Assembly: GCA_020975405.1 (NCBI GenBank)
Contig: JAIOWQ010000009.1
Coordinates: 1 to 64,000 of the forward strand
Direction: 5' to 3'
Length of the DNA: 64,000 nt
DNA from: Keithomyces neogunnii
Lineage: Eukaryota; Ascomycota; Sordariomycetes; Hypocreales; Clavicipitaceae
A program made the translations under genes and the position numbers. Under the pieces are notes generated by a model that was given only the letters and a program-made list of their open reading frames with translations, was not told where the DNA came from and ran no database searches. Positions 10,958 through 22,773 of the stretch are shown piece by piece; the first letter of the stretch is position 1, and every line of letters starts with the position of its first letter.

Positions 10958-12680
10958 CTAATCTCTCCACATGAAGCCAGGGTGTTTCCAGTCCATATCT
11001 TGGATTTCTTCCAAGGTCTTGCCGTCCAACTCTGCCGCAACATCCAACGCCGCTCTTCTCTTATTGTCCCTCTTGACCCAAAGGTACAAGGCAGAGGCAA
11101 TGATAATCATGGTTGCTTGCACAGCCAAGTTGAGGCCATTTCCGATCCTGTAATGGGGCGCGTCCGAGGGGAGGAAAGCCCAGGTCGAAATCAGGCCACC
11201 AATGTTGCCCATCATGACGTTGGTTGCAATGGCCGAAGATTTGGCAGTGTCAGAGACAACGTTGGCGGCGGCGTGGGAATTGGTCAAGGAGCCATAGGTA
11301 AAGATGCCCAAGAAGGGGAGAAAGGTGGCGCCGTACCGCACGCTGGGGTTCGTCGACGCGAGGAACATGGCATAGCCGATGACGGTCAGGGGGGCGCAGA
11401 GGATCATGAAGATGCCTCTTCTGTTGACGCGCCAAGACACGTAGCTGGTGACGGCGCACGAGATTGCGCCCAGCACGTACGGCGGCACAGTCAGCAGCTG
11501 CTGGTTAGACACGCTCTGCGTGGGGAAGATGGTGCGCACAATGGTGGGTAGGAAAAAGGACACGCCGTGGACGGTGATGCTGTTGAGGAGAAAGATGACG
11601 GCCGTGGGGAGCACCACGGGGTTGAAGATGCCAAGACGAAGCTTGGTCTGGCTAAAGTGCTCGACGAGCTCCGTGGTGCCGATTCTCTCGGCCTTGAGAC
11701 GGGCAATGGCGAGTTCCTTTTCGGCCTGGGTGAGCCAGCGGGCTGTTTCGGGGCGGTCGGGGAGCACGAAGAAGCAGAGGATGCCGAGGAGAGTGGTTGC
11801 GATGCCTTGACAGGTGTCAGATGTGCTGAAAGTTTCGGCTCGGGAGATGACATGACTCGACACAAGGTACTGACCTTCAATGGCGAAAATCATCCTCCAG
11901 GACTGTAGACTGCCAAAGCTGTCGAGCTTCAGAATGGCAGAGGCCAACAGGCCGCCAAATGCCCCGGCCAGCGCGGCGGAGATGATGAAGAGGGACACTC
12001 TAAACGTCAACTCGCTCTGACGATACCACCTTGACAGGAAATACACGAGCGAGGGCATCATTCCCGCCTCAAAGATGCCGAGCAAGAAACGCACCGCACA
12101 CAGGGTTGAGAAGCTGGTCACAAAGGCGTTGCAGATGGTGAGGATGCCAAAGCCCACGGTGATGATGGGAATGAACCACCCCGGCCCCAGGAGCTTGCAG
12201 AGGATGTTGCAGGGGATCTCAAAGGCAATGTAGGAGATGTAGAAGATGGACAGGGCGGCGTTGTAGTCATTGTTCTGCAGATGGAGGTCCTTTTCGAGGC
12301 CTGCGATGCGAGCATTGCCTGGCGTTTTGTCAGTCGCCATGACCAAGACGGTGGAGAATCAGCCTCATACCAATATTGGATCGATCAATAAAGGAAAGCA
12401 CTGCGGCCGGGTCAGCATCAGATGGTGGCGGCGATGGAGGTCAAACATCATACGGTACACCAAGCTGATGAGCGGCACTAGGCCAATGTCCATCTTGAGC
12501 CGCATCCAGGCCTCCTCCTTGGATTCTGCATTGGGTGATTGACCCGATCTGACGGCTAATCAGCAGGCGAAATGAACGAGGGAAAGGGTGCGCTCACTGT
12601 TGCATTGTCTGTCCGTCCATCCGTACCTCGACGTATCGCGCGTGTTGCCGGGATTTCTCATCACCGATTGGGTCGCTCAT
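10958..12680 (-). CDS. MFS transporter, anion:cation symporter (allantoate permease-like) family
   Basis: Predicted plasma-membrane permease of 499 residues in the Dal5/Tna1-type ACS branch of the major facilitator superfamily, which carries organic anions such as allantoate, nicotinate or pantothenate. The substrate cannot be told from sequence. I join five exons: 12598-12680, 12454-12548, 12371-12400, 11875-12318 and 10958-11805. The second to fourth give the family's first-helix signature ending FIDRSNIGNARIAGLEKDL. Later marks are RFLLGIFEAGMMPS, SWRMIFAIEG and LPDRPETARWL. About twelve hydrophobic segments are present and the C-terminus is cytosolic and charged (DMDWKHPGFMWRD). All introns are GT...AG and 49-69 nt. 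Start chosen at MSDPIGDEKS. It lies alone between a pseudogene-containing flank and a GFA gene read in the same direction. Confidence 0.88.
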
Positions 12681-13367
12681 GATGGTGAGAAATAACTAAT
12701 GCAACTGGGGCAACAGAATATGCCTCTCCATCAATCGATGCGTAGGGACAAGGGCGGCTCAAATAATGTCGGCAATCCACGCTGCTGACCATTATTTATT
12801 TCCCCATTTGGCAACCTTTCGGCTCCATCAGTCAGGCAGCGAGCAGCGAACAAGATGGCCTAGCCAACAAGTCTGGCTGGCTATCCATGTTTGCAAAATC
12901 CACCAACGGACAGGGCGACCAACATCCTTCTCCCGCGATTCCGTGGCAGCTGGAGTAGCAGTGAAAGTTGGAACAAGGGCCACCCTCGGCTTGCCACGAC
13001 ACATTAGGCAGGTCGTGGCCATGTTGTCAACGATTACGACTAACCCTCGCATAATAAGCCAATGGTGGCCGTGCCCGGATTCCAAGCATCCGGATGTTCG
13101 TGGCTCCCAGAGTCAGGTGGTAGGGTCATGCCGTTGGTTTCTGGTTGGCGACGCAACCCACAAAAGCGTCGACCAAATAACGGACAAAGGGGCTATAATA
13201 TGTCCCCGGATTTCCCTCGGATGCCAGATCCACGTAGACGTTGCGCCTGCGGTCAACGACTCAGTACCAGACAGCCGTCAAGACTTGACAGTGTTGGGTC
13301 AAGGGCTCAAGGCAAAGACTGAGGCCGAAGCCAATGCTTGGCGTCTCTTCAACCAACGCTCATGATG
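12681..13367. other. Intergenic, upstream of the ACS transporter
   Basis: About 690 bases between two minus-strand genes. It should hold the transporter promoter and the terminator of the GFA gene. No distinct binding site, repeat or RNA gene stood out. Confidence 0.4.
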
Positions 13368-14531
13368 CTACTCAGACGGGCCAGACCTCATGCCTGCCTC
13401 CAGACTCTCAACCAGCCACCTCGCTCTCTCTTGCGGCGCCCCTGTTCTTCCAGTGGCGGCCTCTTCGGCGAAGCTCACTCTGGACGTCCACCACTCCAAC
13501 AGCGACTCAACTCTGCCCCCCTCGCGGCCGTCTTGGCCGCCTTGGCCGCTGCGTGCGGACAATGGCACAAGCAGCCCGGCGCTCACGTCGATGAGCTCGG
13601 GCCGAGAGGCATCATGCCAAAACACCGTCGCCCCGCAGCATGGGCAAAACTCCCTCAGCACGCCCGGGGAGGACTCGTACCCCTTGATGGTTCCACTTTG
13701 GTGGACTTTGTCAAAGTCGACGACTTGCCAGACCGAGGCGACGCTCGTTGGAAACTTGATGTTGACCCGAGGAATGAATGCCCACGACTGTATTTCAAAG
13801 CCGGATACCAGCCGGCACGACTTGCACGCGCAGGTGCCTGCCAAGAATCTCGTGTTATTCTGCCGCATCCACCACTTGACGTTTTCGGGATTCTTAATCG
13901 CCGGGTTCTGCGTGTGAAATGGCACAATGAGGTCTGCAAAATGGGAGTGCGGGGAGAGCGAGGCTTGGCTTGGTGCGTGGACACGAAACGTGACGCGCTT
14001 GCAGAGACAGGCTGCCACATGGACGCCGGTTCCCGAGCCTGTCGCCTGAACAAGGTCAGAATCGGAATAGTGCCGTGCAGATGAATGTTGATTCTGAATA
14101 TTCGGCATCCACTTTGCGAGTCCGCCATCGGCCGTCTCGCCGACGTTGAGCTGCGGTCCGAATGGTGCACGTGGTTGTTTGATATTTGGCTCGTCCCCAG
14201 CCACCAGCGTTCCGGAAGCTACTTCAATCTTTGCTTCGCTTCCCAACACGGTTGAGCGGAAGGCGTGGCAGCCGCAGTTGGAGCAAAAGTACAGCTTGAC
14301 GGTTGGTTGCGCGGCGCTGCCTGCGACGGCGGTGTACTCGGTGAGCTTGTCAAGGGCACCCAGGGTCTCGAGCGATGAAAGCTGCAACTCGACGTACGAG
14401 GCAAATAGTTGGCCGGTGGAATGGCGACAGCCATAACAGTGGCAGAGGGGGATATCGGCGTTGCGTCTCTGTATGCCCGCGAGGGTTTGCGAGAGCGCGC
14501 CGCAATGACAAGTCATTTGCAAGTCTGCCAT
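13368..14531 (-). CDS. Tandem GFA-domain (CENP-V/GFA) zinc protein
   Basis: An intronless 387-residue protein with two copies of the glutathione-dependent formaldehyde-activating enzyme (GFA/CENP-V) fold. The first copy has CHC (8-10), CHCYGC (30-35) and CSNCGC (83-88). The second begins near residue 173 with CLC, then has CACKSC (about 235) and CPCCGA (about 295). These cysteine sets bind zinc in the family. Members are cytosolic; most fungal ones have no proven substrate, and detoxification of a thiol adduct is only a guess. A single domain is usually about 120-150 residues, so the length fits a duplication or fusion with a linker. The start follows directly from MADLQMTCHCG. Confidence 0.85.
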   Translation of the reverse strand: MADLQMTCHCGALSQTLAGIQRRNADIPLCHCYGCRHSTGQLFASYVELQLSSLETLGALDKLTEYTAVAGSAAQPTVKLYFCSNCGCHAFRSTVLGSEAKIEVASGTLVAGDEPNIKQPRAPFGPQLNVGETADGGLAKWMPNIQNQHSSARHYSDSDLVQATGSGTGVHVAACLCKRVTFRVHAPSQASLSPHSHFADLIVPFHTQNPAIKNPENVKWWMRQNNTRFLAGTCACKSCRLVSGFEIQSWAFIPRVNIKFPTSVASVWQVVDFDKVHQSGTIKGYESSPGVLREFCPCCGATVFWHDASRPELIDVSAGLLVPLSARSGQGGQDGREGGRVESLLEWWTSRVSFAEEAATGRTGAPQERARWLVESLEAGMRSGPSE

Positions 14532-15078
14532 GATGCTGCAAATACGAGTACTACTATTGTTTGAGTTGGACAGATATTTTGTCTCAAGCCTTCCCCGTTA
14601 TGCCCCCTCACAGTTCAGCCTATTCGAAATTACCCATTTACACCGTACCAATCACAAGTTGCCAACCACGTCAAGCATTTGCTCGAATGTCATGGACGAT
14701 TTACGCTCGTCAAGTTGAAAATTGCTCTTCCGCGCGCATATACCAAGAAAACATGTCCGTCGGTATATTCACTGTCCTCAATAACGATTCGTTATGGGTA
14801 ATGCTCCACGGCGACAAGACGATACGACTGAAGCAGAAAAATCAATTCACACCTCCCATGGGTGCTTTCAACCATTACGCAAACCCAAACTTTTAGGCCC
14901 TTTTAGGCCACGGACAATGTAACAATATAAAGGAACATGACCCTTGTGCATGGCCAGACAGCGCACAATTAGGGACAAAGCAGACGTTTGGAAAGCCAGC
15001 CCAATCGCCAACCGACTCGTGCACAGCACGACCGCACAAGTCATATATATACATTGAGGTCAAGAGTCAACGTTATAA
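14532..15078. other. Intergenic, upstream of the GFA gene
   Basis: About 550 bases between two minus-strand genes. It contains the GFA gene's presumed promoter and the GT64 gene's 3' end. Nothing else is recognisable. Confidence 0.4.
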
Positions 15079-16287
15079 TCATGAAATAATTACGCCGCGT
15101 TCAACGTGCGCCGTCTCATTAATCAATGGCATGCACTTGAACAGCTCATTGTAGTCGTTGAGACATTTACTTCGGGCTTCCATGTGCCCTGGTCTTGAGC
15201 TGATGCCCTCTTTTGGCACAAAGCTCACATAGGGGTCCTTGCCTTTGACAAGCAGAGGCCCCTCGCCAGTCAATAGCGAGGTAATGTAGTTGAGAGCAAT
15301 GTCTTCGCAATTGAAATGCTCGTCGACGTATGCTCGAACCTTCTTGGGAACGCCATCCTCGGAGGAATAGTAATCCAAAAAGGAAATGTGGGCAAAGGCA
15401 AGGCCGGACAAGATCATGTTGTAGTTATTGTGGCCCTCGTCCAGGGAGCACATGGTGTATTTCCACTGGCCATTGGTTTCCTGGACTGCGCATCGCGTGA
15501 AACCTCCCGTCATGCGACGTTGGCCAAACTTGCGCCACGACTGAAAGACAAATTCGAGGTCTTTGGGCTTGTAGTAGATGTCGTCATCGGACAAGAAGAT
15601 GGCCTGCGTTTTGTATTCGGGATCCGGCCACAGTTTTTGGTTGAGGCTGTTTGCCTTTGACTGTCGATAGCGGACGGGCACGCCGTGTTTCGACCTGTAG
15701 CTTGGGGGAGGCGCCTTCTCGAGGTCGTTCCATACGACCACCACTTCCATCAGTGAGGGAATGTCTTCCGACAGCAACGCATCGAGAGTGTCGTTGAGTT
15801 CCTTGGGTCTTCGATACGTCTGCATGGCGATGCTGCGGATGGAGGGTTAGACACGCAAATGTGTACGTCAAGGGGAGCTCGTCACATACGTAAACTTGTC
15901 ATTGACCAGATGTTGGTACTTTTTTTGCGCTTGAGCCCAAATCGCATCGGAGCCGACAAATCCACCGCAGCGAGGAATCGGCCTCGTGCTGGAGTGGATG
16001 CCCACTGCATTGGATATGCGCTGTAGGTGATTTCCTGGGCCGTAGGTGTAGAGGCCAAACACGATGCCAGCCGACACAGCAAACGCAAGGGCCATCATGG
16101 CAACCCGTTTGAACAGGCGCGACTGAATGCCGCCAAGAGCTTTGGGCGTATCCATATTGCGTGTATGCCGTCGTCCGACGACGCGAGCCACCCTTTTCTG
16201 TACAGCACGGATGCTGGGGGATGAAGTTGGTTTGCAGTCGATGACGCCTCGGACAGCGGGCTCAGATCTGATGATTTGATTGGGCAC
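15079..16287 (-). CDS. Glycosyltransferase family 64 (exostosin-like) type II membrane protein
   Basis: 383 residues in two exons (15890-16287 and 15079-15832) around a 57-nt intron. The splice restores FTIAMQTYRRP, the usual opening of the GT64 domain. One hydrophobic segment near residues 62-85 after a basic N-terminus suggests a Golgi or ER type II membrane anchor with the catalytic domain in the lumen. The metal-binding motif LSDDDIYY (Asp 215-217) and the later HFNCEDIALNY segment match the catalytic core. In animals GT64 domains add N-acetylhexosamine in heparan sulphate synthesis. Fungi lack that polymer, so the acceptor here is unknown. The start at MPNQIIRSEP is the first in the frame; an internal Met (MDTPKALGG) would still keep the anchor. 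Confidence 0.87.
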
Positions 16288-16830
16288 GAGTACACGAAAG
16301 TCGTGGAAGGGGGGGGTAAAGACGGGCGATGTCTAGGTTCGGGATCAGCCAGAGATGGGCCACATGGGTGGCTTTGAATACGTATTCGTCAAGATGTATA
16401 GTAACGAGCGACTGGCCATGGAGACGGCCCAAGGTAGGTTTGGTAGAGCTTGAAAGGAGTTGAGGAGGAGGAGGAGGAGGCGGAGGAGCTACCAAGAGAC
16501 GCCAAGCCACATACCAAGGGAGAATGGGTCGATTCGCCGAATCAGGACCGGCATGTGCACAGGAACTGACCAAAACGGTTCTGAGGCAGAAAAGCCCAGC
16601 TCCATGTCTGCATGTCTGCAAGTACCAGACACGGCTTCGCTGGGCGCGCTGGGAGTCCGTGGTAGTGGAAAGCGAGAGCTTTACCATAGCTCATCACCTG
16701 ACTCTTCCACGTACTCTGTACTTGGGCCAGTTCAAATGTCGTAAACGACGTTGAACCAGGGACAACCGCCATCTGAAACTGCCACGAGACAGTTTCGCCC
16801 CTGTAAATCGGCGAGTGACTGCAAGGTGCG

Positions 16831-17268
16831 GCGATTGCAATTGTCGTTGTTTATTTACTCTATTTACCCTACCTAGGCTAGTATCTAGTACATCACGTTG
16901 TTGCCTTCGGGGAGGAAAAACCCCTAGAAGGGGAAAACCTACCGCTGTCTAGACTACTACCTATGCGACCCTGCGTTGGGGCCGCATCGTCTTCCCCTTA
17001 TATAGGAAAGTAGCTCTATCACGCTGGCCTTGCGTCTAGGGGTCAAATGCTGGCTAAATAAAGTGTGGACATGGGGGTCAAGCTGCGTCTCGCCTCGGGC
17101 CTGGGGGGTTTCTCCACGGTCCCCCCGAGAGCCCTTGGACTGCCTGCTCCCCAGCATGGGGTGCCCGGGTAGACCCGGGACGTACGCCGTGTCAGGGCAG
17201 ATGTGTCTGGCTGGAGTTGTGGTTGTCGGGGCCGCCTCGGTTTCGCATGGTGGTGCGATTGCAATTGT
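16831..17268. repeat. Segment bounded by a 14-bp direct repeat, possible old insertion
   Basis: The 14-mer GCGATTGCAATTGT occurs at 16831-16844 and again at 17255-17268. The enclosed 410 bases begin with an AT-rich stretch resembling the RIP island (16850-16895). They also contain several hairpins, for example CCCC/GGGG near 16920-16935 and CCCGGG-TAGA-CCCGGG near 17166-17181. No open frame is convincing. It could be a solo LTR, a SINE-like relic or chance. Confidence 0.3.
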
Positions 17269-17943
17269 AGCTTCATGCGCTGCAATATCCTAGGGACTTT
17301 TATTACCAACTGGCCTCGCATGCTCTTGTTACCATCTAGGCTGATCGGTTGGAAGCCGAGGTTGCTGCCCCAATAACCTTGACGCGGCAAAGTGGACTGT
17401 GGGCCGCTAATTTAGGAGATTTTGTCACTGGCGCCACACGAGGATCACTGAGCAGGGGATCCGATCCGCCCAAATGTATGCATACCCCGATGCCAAGTTG
17501 CTTACCGGCAGATGCCCCAGTTGATCTCTCCAGCTTAGTCAGCAATCTACCATGTGTGTTGGGCTTCCAGGTGACCAGGCATGGCTAGAACATTAACATG
17601 AATCGCAGGGCACTCATTTTGTCATTTTGGCAGACAAGACTATGCTCGGTGTGGCTTGCGGCAGCAGATGGCAACCCGCAATGGTTATTCCTGAAGTGGC
17701 AGCCCCTTGATCAACCGAGTCTCGTGCCTGGCCAAGTCATCTGCCACCAAAGGATGTGCCACCTCGAGTAAAATCAAGCCGCGCCACAAACTCCCTTGCG
17801 CAGATCTTGCTGAGCAGATCAACGGGTTATTTGTGCCTTTGCCGCATCTGGGCACGGCCGCGATGCACAAAGTTACGCATTGGGCGCATCACAACTGGCG
17901 ACTCCGCCAGAATTTCTTCTTCGGGCAGCATGTCTTGGCCTCC

Positions 17944-17979
17944 GCCGCAGCTTGGATGGCCGCCGCAGCTTGGATGGCC
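17944..17979. repeat. 18-bp perfect tandem duplication
   Basis: Two head-to-tail copies of an 18-base unit starting GCCGCAGCTTGG lie about 275-310 bases upstream of the GH3 start codon. It may be a simple replication slip in the promoter. Confidence 0.8.
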
Positions 17980-18251
17980 ATGTGCCCACCAGCGTCATGG
18001 GACGGGAACATGAGCCATCCCGATAATGTCTAGCCATGTGAGTTGAGCCAACGTTGCAGTTCTCGCCTCTACCGTTGATGATCAACCTTTATATCTAGTC
18101 TCCGTGTTGCCATGCTCCTGCCCATTCTGAGCGTGGCTCGTCATCGGCATTTGCCAGCCAAAAACGGGATCCTAAACTTGGAGCTGCTTCGCCAGATATC
18201 TCTAACCCCATTCGAATCTGATACGATACACAGAGACCCGAGGTTCCGACA

Positions 18252-21089
18252 ATGGGTTCGGTCAAGTTCAAGTGTGTAACTGTTGCAGCCGCGCTTTCTC
18301 TCGGCGCAGCTGCGAATCCATCATTCGTCCCGGACGGCTACTACGTCCCCCCGTACTACCCAGCTCCTTACGGAGGATGGGTCGAGCACTGGCAAGAGAG
18401 TTATCGCAAAGCAAGAGATCTTGTGGCGTCCATGACGTTGGCTGAAAAGACCAACATTACTGCCGGTAGCGGCATATTCATGGGTAAGGCGTGAAACTCC
18501 AAGTCCATGGCCTCCCAGAGTCGAACTAACATGAATTAAAAGGGTGAGCGACGCGGAATCATGTCAGGATCAACGCAGCTAATGGGCCAGACAGACACTG
18601 CAATGGCAACACTGGATCTGCCCTTCGTGTGGATTTCCCACAACTCTGCCTCAACGACGGACATGGCGGAGTGCGACAAGCCGACAATGTGACCGTCTTT
18701 CCAGATGGGATTACCACCGGTGCAACTTTTGACAAGAAGCTCATGTATCAGCGCGGGGTCGCCATTGGCAAAGAAGCTCGCGGCAAGGGCGTCAATGTTT
18801 GGCTAGGCCCGACGGTAGGGCCAATCGGCCGCAAACCCAAAGGCGGTCGCAATTGGGAAGGGTTCGGAGCCGATCCGTCGCTGCAGGCGATTGGCGCTCG
18901 TGAGACGATCAAGGGCGTTCAAGAACAGGGTGTGATTGCGACGGTGAAGCATTTCATTGGCAACGAGCAGGAAATGTATCGCATGTACAATCCGTTTCAA
19001 TACGCATACAGCGCCAACATTGGTATGTCTATGACCCTGTTGAACCCGACCCAGGGAGCTGACGAGCTTTAGACGATCGGGTTCTTCATGAAGTCTACAT
19101 GTGGCCTTTTGCAGAGGGGATACGTGCTGGCGTCGGGTCAGTCATGATTGCATACAATGCGGTGCGTTGCGAGCTGTCGAGAGATGCATGACTCGAGGAG
19201 GAGGCTAATAATCGCCGCAGGTCAACGGGACTGCGTGCAGTCACCACCCATATCTCATCAACAACCTGCTCAAAGACGAACTTGGCTTCCAAGGCTTTGT
19301 CCAATCCGACTGGCTCGCCCAAATGTCTGGTGTCGCCTCTGCCATTGCCGGTTTGGATTTGGCCATGCCGGGAGACACCCAAATTTCCCTCCTCGGCAAT
19401 TCGTATTGGATGTACGAACTTACGAGATCAGTGCTCAACGGCTCCGTGCCAATGGATCGCTTAAACGACATGGCTACTCGCGTCGTGGCCGCATGGTACA
19501 AGATGGGCCAGGACAAGAATTTTCCAAAGACCAACTTTGACACCAACACCAGAGGTCGCGTAGGACCTCTGTATCCCGGAGCCCAGCCGGACACCCCCGC
19601 TGGCGTGGTGAACCAATTTGTGCCCGTCCAGGCTGATCACGATGTCATTGCTCGCCAGGTGGCCCAGGAAGCCATCACTCTTGTCAAGAATAGCGAGAAC
19701 CTGTTGCCGCTGAGCACTTCTGGTTCACTCAAAATATTTGGCACCGGAGCTCAGACCAACTCGGATGGCCCCAATGCCTGTGCCGACCGAAATTGCAACA
19801 AGGGCACACTCGGACAAGGATGGGGATCCGGCACAGTGGACTACATGTACCTTGACGACCCGATTTCTGGCATCAGGTCCAAGGCCAAGGATGTTGTCTT
19901 TTACAACAGCGATTCTTTGCCGCCAATGACTGAGCAGCCCAAAGACACGGATGTTGCCATTGTCTTCATTACTTCCGATGCAGGCGAGAACACGTACACT
20001 GTCGAGGGCAACCACGGTGATAGAGATGCGTCCGGTCTGTATGCATGGCACAACGGAGACAAGCTAGTTCAAGACGCTGCTTCCAGATACAAGAATGTCG
20101 TCGTGGTCGCTCACACCGTCGGCCCGCTGATTCTTGACAAGTGGATTGATCTGCCGGCGGTCAAGTCAGTCTTGATTGCTCATCTTCCAGGCCAAGAAGC
20201 GGGCCGATCCCTTGCCCAAGTCTTGTTTGGTGACGTTTCGCCAAGCGGCCACCTCCCTTACTCGATTACAAAACAGGAACAAGACATGCCAAAGAGCGTA
20301 ACCGAGCTGATTAATACGGAATTTTTTAACCAACCACAGGATACATACACTGAAGGTCTGTACATTGACTACAGATGGCTGAATAAGAACGGTATCCTAC
20401 CTCGATATGCGTTTGGGCATGGCCTCAGCTACACCAACTTTACATACTCGAATGCGGCAATCACCAAAGTGACGCAAATGACCAAGACTCCGCCTGCGCG
20501 AGCACCAAAGACTGGAATCCTCGACTACCAGCAGGCCATCCCGGACCCGAGTGAAGCAGTCGCTCCCGAGGGATTTCGCAGATACTGGCGATACCTTTAC
20601 TCGTGGCTCACGGCCTCGGACGCGAAAAATGCCGCCGCGAATGTCAACAAGAGGTACCCCTACCCCGATGGATACTCGACAAGCCAAAAACCCGGTCCCC
20701 GAGCGGGTGGTGGCGAAGGGGGTAACCCCGCGCTGTGGGATGTTGCCTACAAGCTGTCTGTTACAGTCACCAACTCTGGACCAAAGTACCCTGGCAAGGC
20801 CTCTGTTCAGGCGTATTTGCAGTTCCCCCGAGACAGTGGCTACGAAACACCCGTCCTACAGCTGCGCGATTTTGATAAGACCAAGAGCCTCGCGCCTGGC
20901 GAAAGCGAGACTGTGGAGGTGCAACTGACCAGGAAGGACCTGAGTGTATGGGACGTTGTGCTGCAGGATTGGGTCATTCCCGCTGTTGACGGATCATACA
21001 TTGTGTGGCTGGGAGGTGCCAGCGATGATCTGACCGTATCTTGTTATGCCGATGGGCTCAAATGCGGAAACGTAGTCAAGGGCTTATAA
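18252..21089 (+). CDS. Secreted glycoside hydrolase family 3 beta-glucosidase
   Basis: 873 residues in four exons (18252-18483, 18591-19022, 19073-19161, 19221-21089). The N-terminus (MGSVKFKCVTVAAALSLGAAA) is a signal peptide, so the enzyme is secreted or wall-bound. The GH3 TIM barrel shows LNDGHGGVR, KHFIGNEQE and GFVQSDW, where Asp 281 is the expected nucleophile. The second domain has SDAGENTYTVEGNHGDR, the region that supplies the acid/base Glu. A fibronectin III-like domain ends the protein (about residue 730 onward, with YLQFPRDSGYETPVLQL). The family releases glucose from beta-linked oligosaccharides such as cellobiose. The first intron (107 nt) is the longest in this gene, and its 3' site is the least certain join. 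Catalytic elements appear intact. Confidence 0.92.
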
Positions 21090-21358
21090 CGCCAATGCCG
21101 GTTTATACAGTATCAAAACCATAATGACAGTGCGCTGGCAGCATCCTGGCGAAGTCGCAAGGCAGTGGGACAGTGCATGTTGCAACTCGTACATGTCTCT
21201 AGGTGTACACGCGTATCCTCAAAATGTCAACTTCGCACGCATACGTAATATACAGCTTGCCCATGATGGGCAACAGACCAAGGTGCCGCTCCGTGACCAG
21301 AGCCTACTGGCCTCGATGCAGAAGACGGCTCGCTGCGCGTCAACTCGTTCCTCGCAAC

Positions 21359-21792
21359 CTACTGCGCTAGCTGCTTCCTGCCCTTGATCCGTCTCCTCAA
21401 GATTATCTTTCGACCCGTCCTGCTCCGCATTCTATACAGGAAGCCATGTCTGCGTTTCTGAACCAGTCTCGTGTGTCCGTTCATTGTGTTTCGCGGGCCG
21501 AACCGCAGCTGCAGTCCGGTCAGGGCCGGATGGGACGACACGGCATTTTGAGAGACCAGATCGACGGCTTGGCAGGTCGCGGACGTAGTCGGGCTCGGTG
21601 CGAAGGATGTGAGTGCCGGGCGGCGAAGAGGAGTGAGAGACGGGCGGAGGGGGGAGAGGGTTGTGAATGTTCTGCGAGGGTCAGCGGGTTCCGAGCTTCA
21701 AGAGCGTGCAATTGCTGGCGGGGTGCGTACCGAGGCGTGGAGGAGGTGGTTCTGGTAATGACTGGACGCGCGAGGCGCGTGAGGGCCTGCAT
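21359..21792 (-). CDS. mrpl34: Mitochondrial large ribosomal subunit protein bL34m
   Basis: 124 residues in two exons (21732-21792 plus base 21731, and 21359-21671) around a 59-nt intron with GTACGC donor, CTGAC branch site and CGCAG acceptor. The N-terminus MQALTRLARPVITRTTSS is a typical mitochondrial presequence. The C-terminal 45 residues are the bL34 core: NTMNGHTRLVQKRRHGF then a lysine/arginine-rich helix with RTGRKI and LRRRIKGRK. The protein sits in the mitochondrial ribosome, binding 23S-type rRNA. Without the splice the two parts lie in different frames, which supports the intron. The gene is convergent with the GH3 gene 270 bases away. Confidence 0.9.
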
Positions 21793-22773
21793 TTTGACGA
21801 GCTGGGTTGTGTACTGCGTTGGTCGATTGAATTGGACGTCGTGGGAGTTGAAGGTGTTGTTTGATGGAAATTTTGCCGGGGCCGTGATTGGTCGATTGGT
21901 GGGTCAAGACCTGCACCGCTCCGGGATACAGAGGTCCTGGACGACCTCTGGTGTTCTGGCAACATCCGTCATTTGGTTACTTGATTATTTTATGTGCAGT
22001 ATTTCCGTCCCGTTCAACTCGGGACGTTACTTTGGACAAGACTTGGCGGGCCTCATATCATGGATTGAATTAATAACGACTGTGCACATATAGATTGTTT
22101 GCTATGGATAATGGCAAGAACTCAAACTGGCCGGTGCTCAAACAGGTACAAATCGTCAGCAGGCGCGTGCAGACAACCATCTGACGACATGCCTCGAGAT
22201 TCCCAATTGTGACAAGACCTTGTCCTGCTGAATGTCGCCATTGTATTCCCGGATTCAGAGGTCGAGATTCGTAGGCGGTTTCCATGTTTGCGGAGACAAC
22301 GACGAGTCAAGAATCCGTCGCCGACACAGTTGCATGTCATCCGACGCGGTCTCTCTTCTTTGGAGGCAGTTATTTCATCGGGACAGACAGATGAAGAAGC
22401 AGAGCAGGGAGGCACTGGCCATGTTCACGAGAAGCTCTTTGCCAGGCTGTCGATTCCCGACAGTTGACTGCAGGGCTCTCGTTGCTGCAATCTGAGGCCG
22501 GCCTGAAACGGTCCTGGGCAGGCCACCAACCAGCGATCCATGGCGGGGCAGTCACATGGGACTTGCAGCGCCAGATTCGTCAACGTGGAGCTTCTACCCA
22601 GCTACGTAATTCAGATTCCAACCAACATCCTCCATGCGCGCCCGAGAGGTGCTCTCCAGGAGACCGAGCCGCATTCATTTCTACGGCGCCGTCCGCGCGT
22701 GGGATCATCATCGTCGTCGTCATCCAAGGTGCCGGAGCGAAACGCACAAGGGTAGAACCAGGACACGCTCGCA
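21793..22773. other. Divergent intergenic region, about 1 kb
   Basis: This lies between the start of the bL34m gene and the start of the CaaX zinc-finger gene, so it should hold both promoters. Open frames here are short and unlike proteins. No repeat or RNA gene is evident. Confidence 0.4.

Larger units (their letters stand above)
16288..18251. other. Intergenic, divergent promoter region of GT64 and beta-glucosidase genes
   Basis: Nearly 2 kb without a convincing gene. It holds a GAG/GGA-rich microsatellite near 16460-16490, a segment of odd composition flanked by a 14-bp direct repeat (16831-17268), and an 18-bp tandem duplication at 17944-17979. A TATA-like TTTATATC lies at about 18089, roughly 160 bases before the GH3 start. 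Confidence 0.5.

Noticed and set aside
10958..21089. Secondary metabolite or catabolic cluster made of transporter, GFA, GT64 and GH3 genes
   Set aside because: No backbone synthase, no pathway regulator and no linked substrate logic is present.
21446..22093. 215-residue plus-strand frame
   Set aside because: It is antisense to the bL34m gene, whose two-exon model has strong family support.
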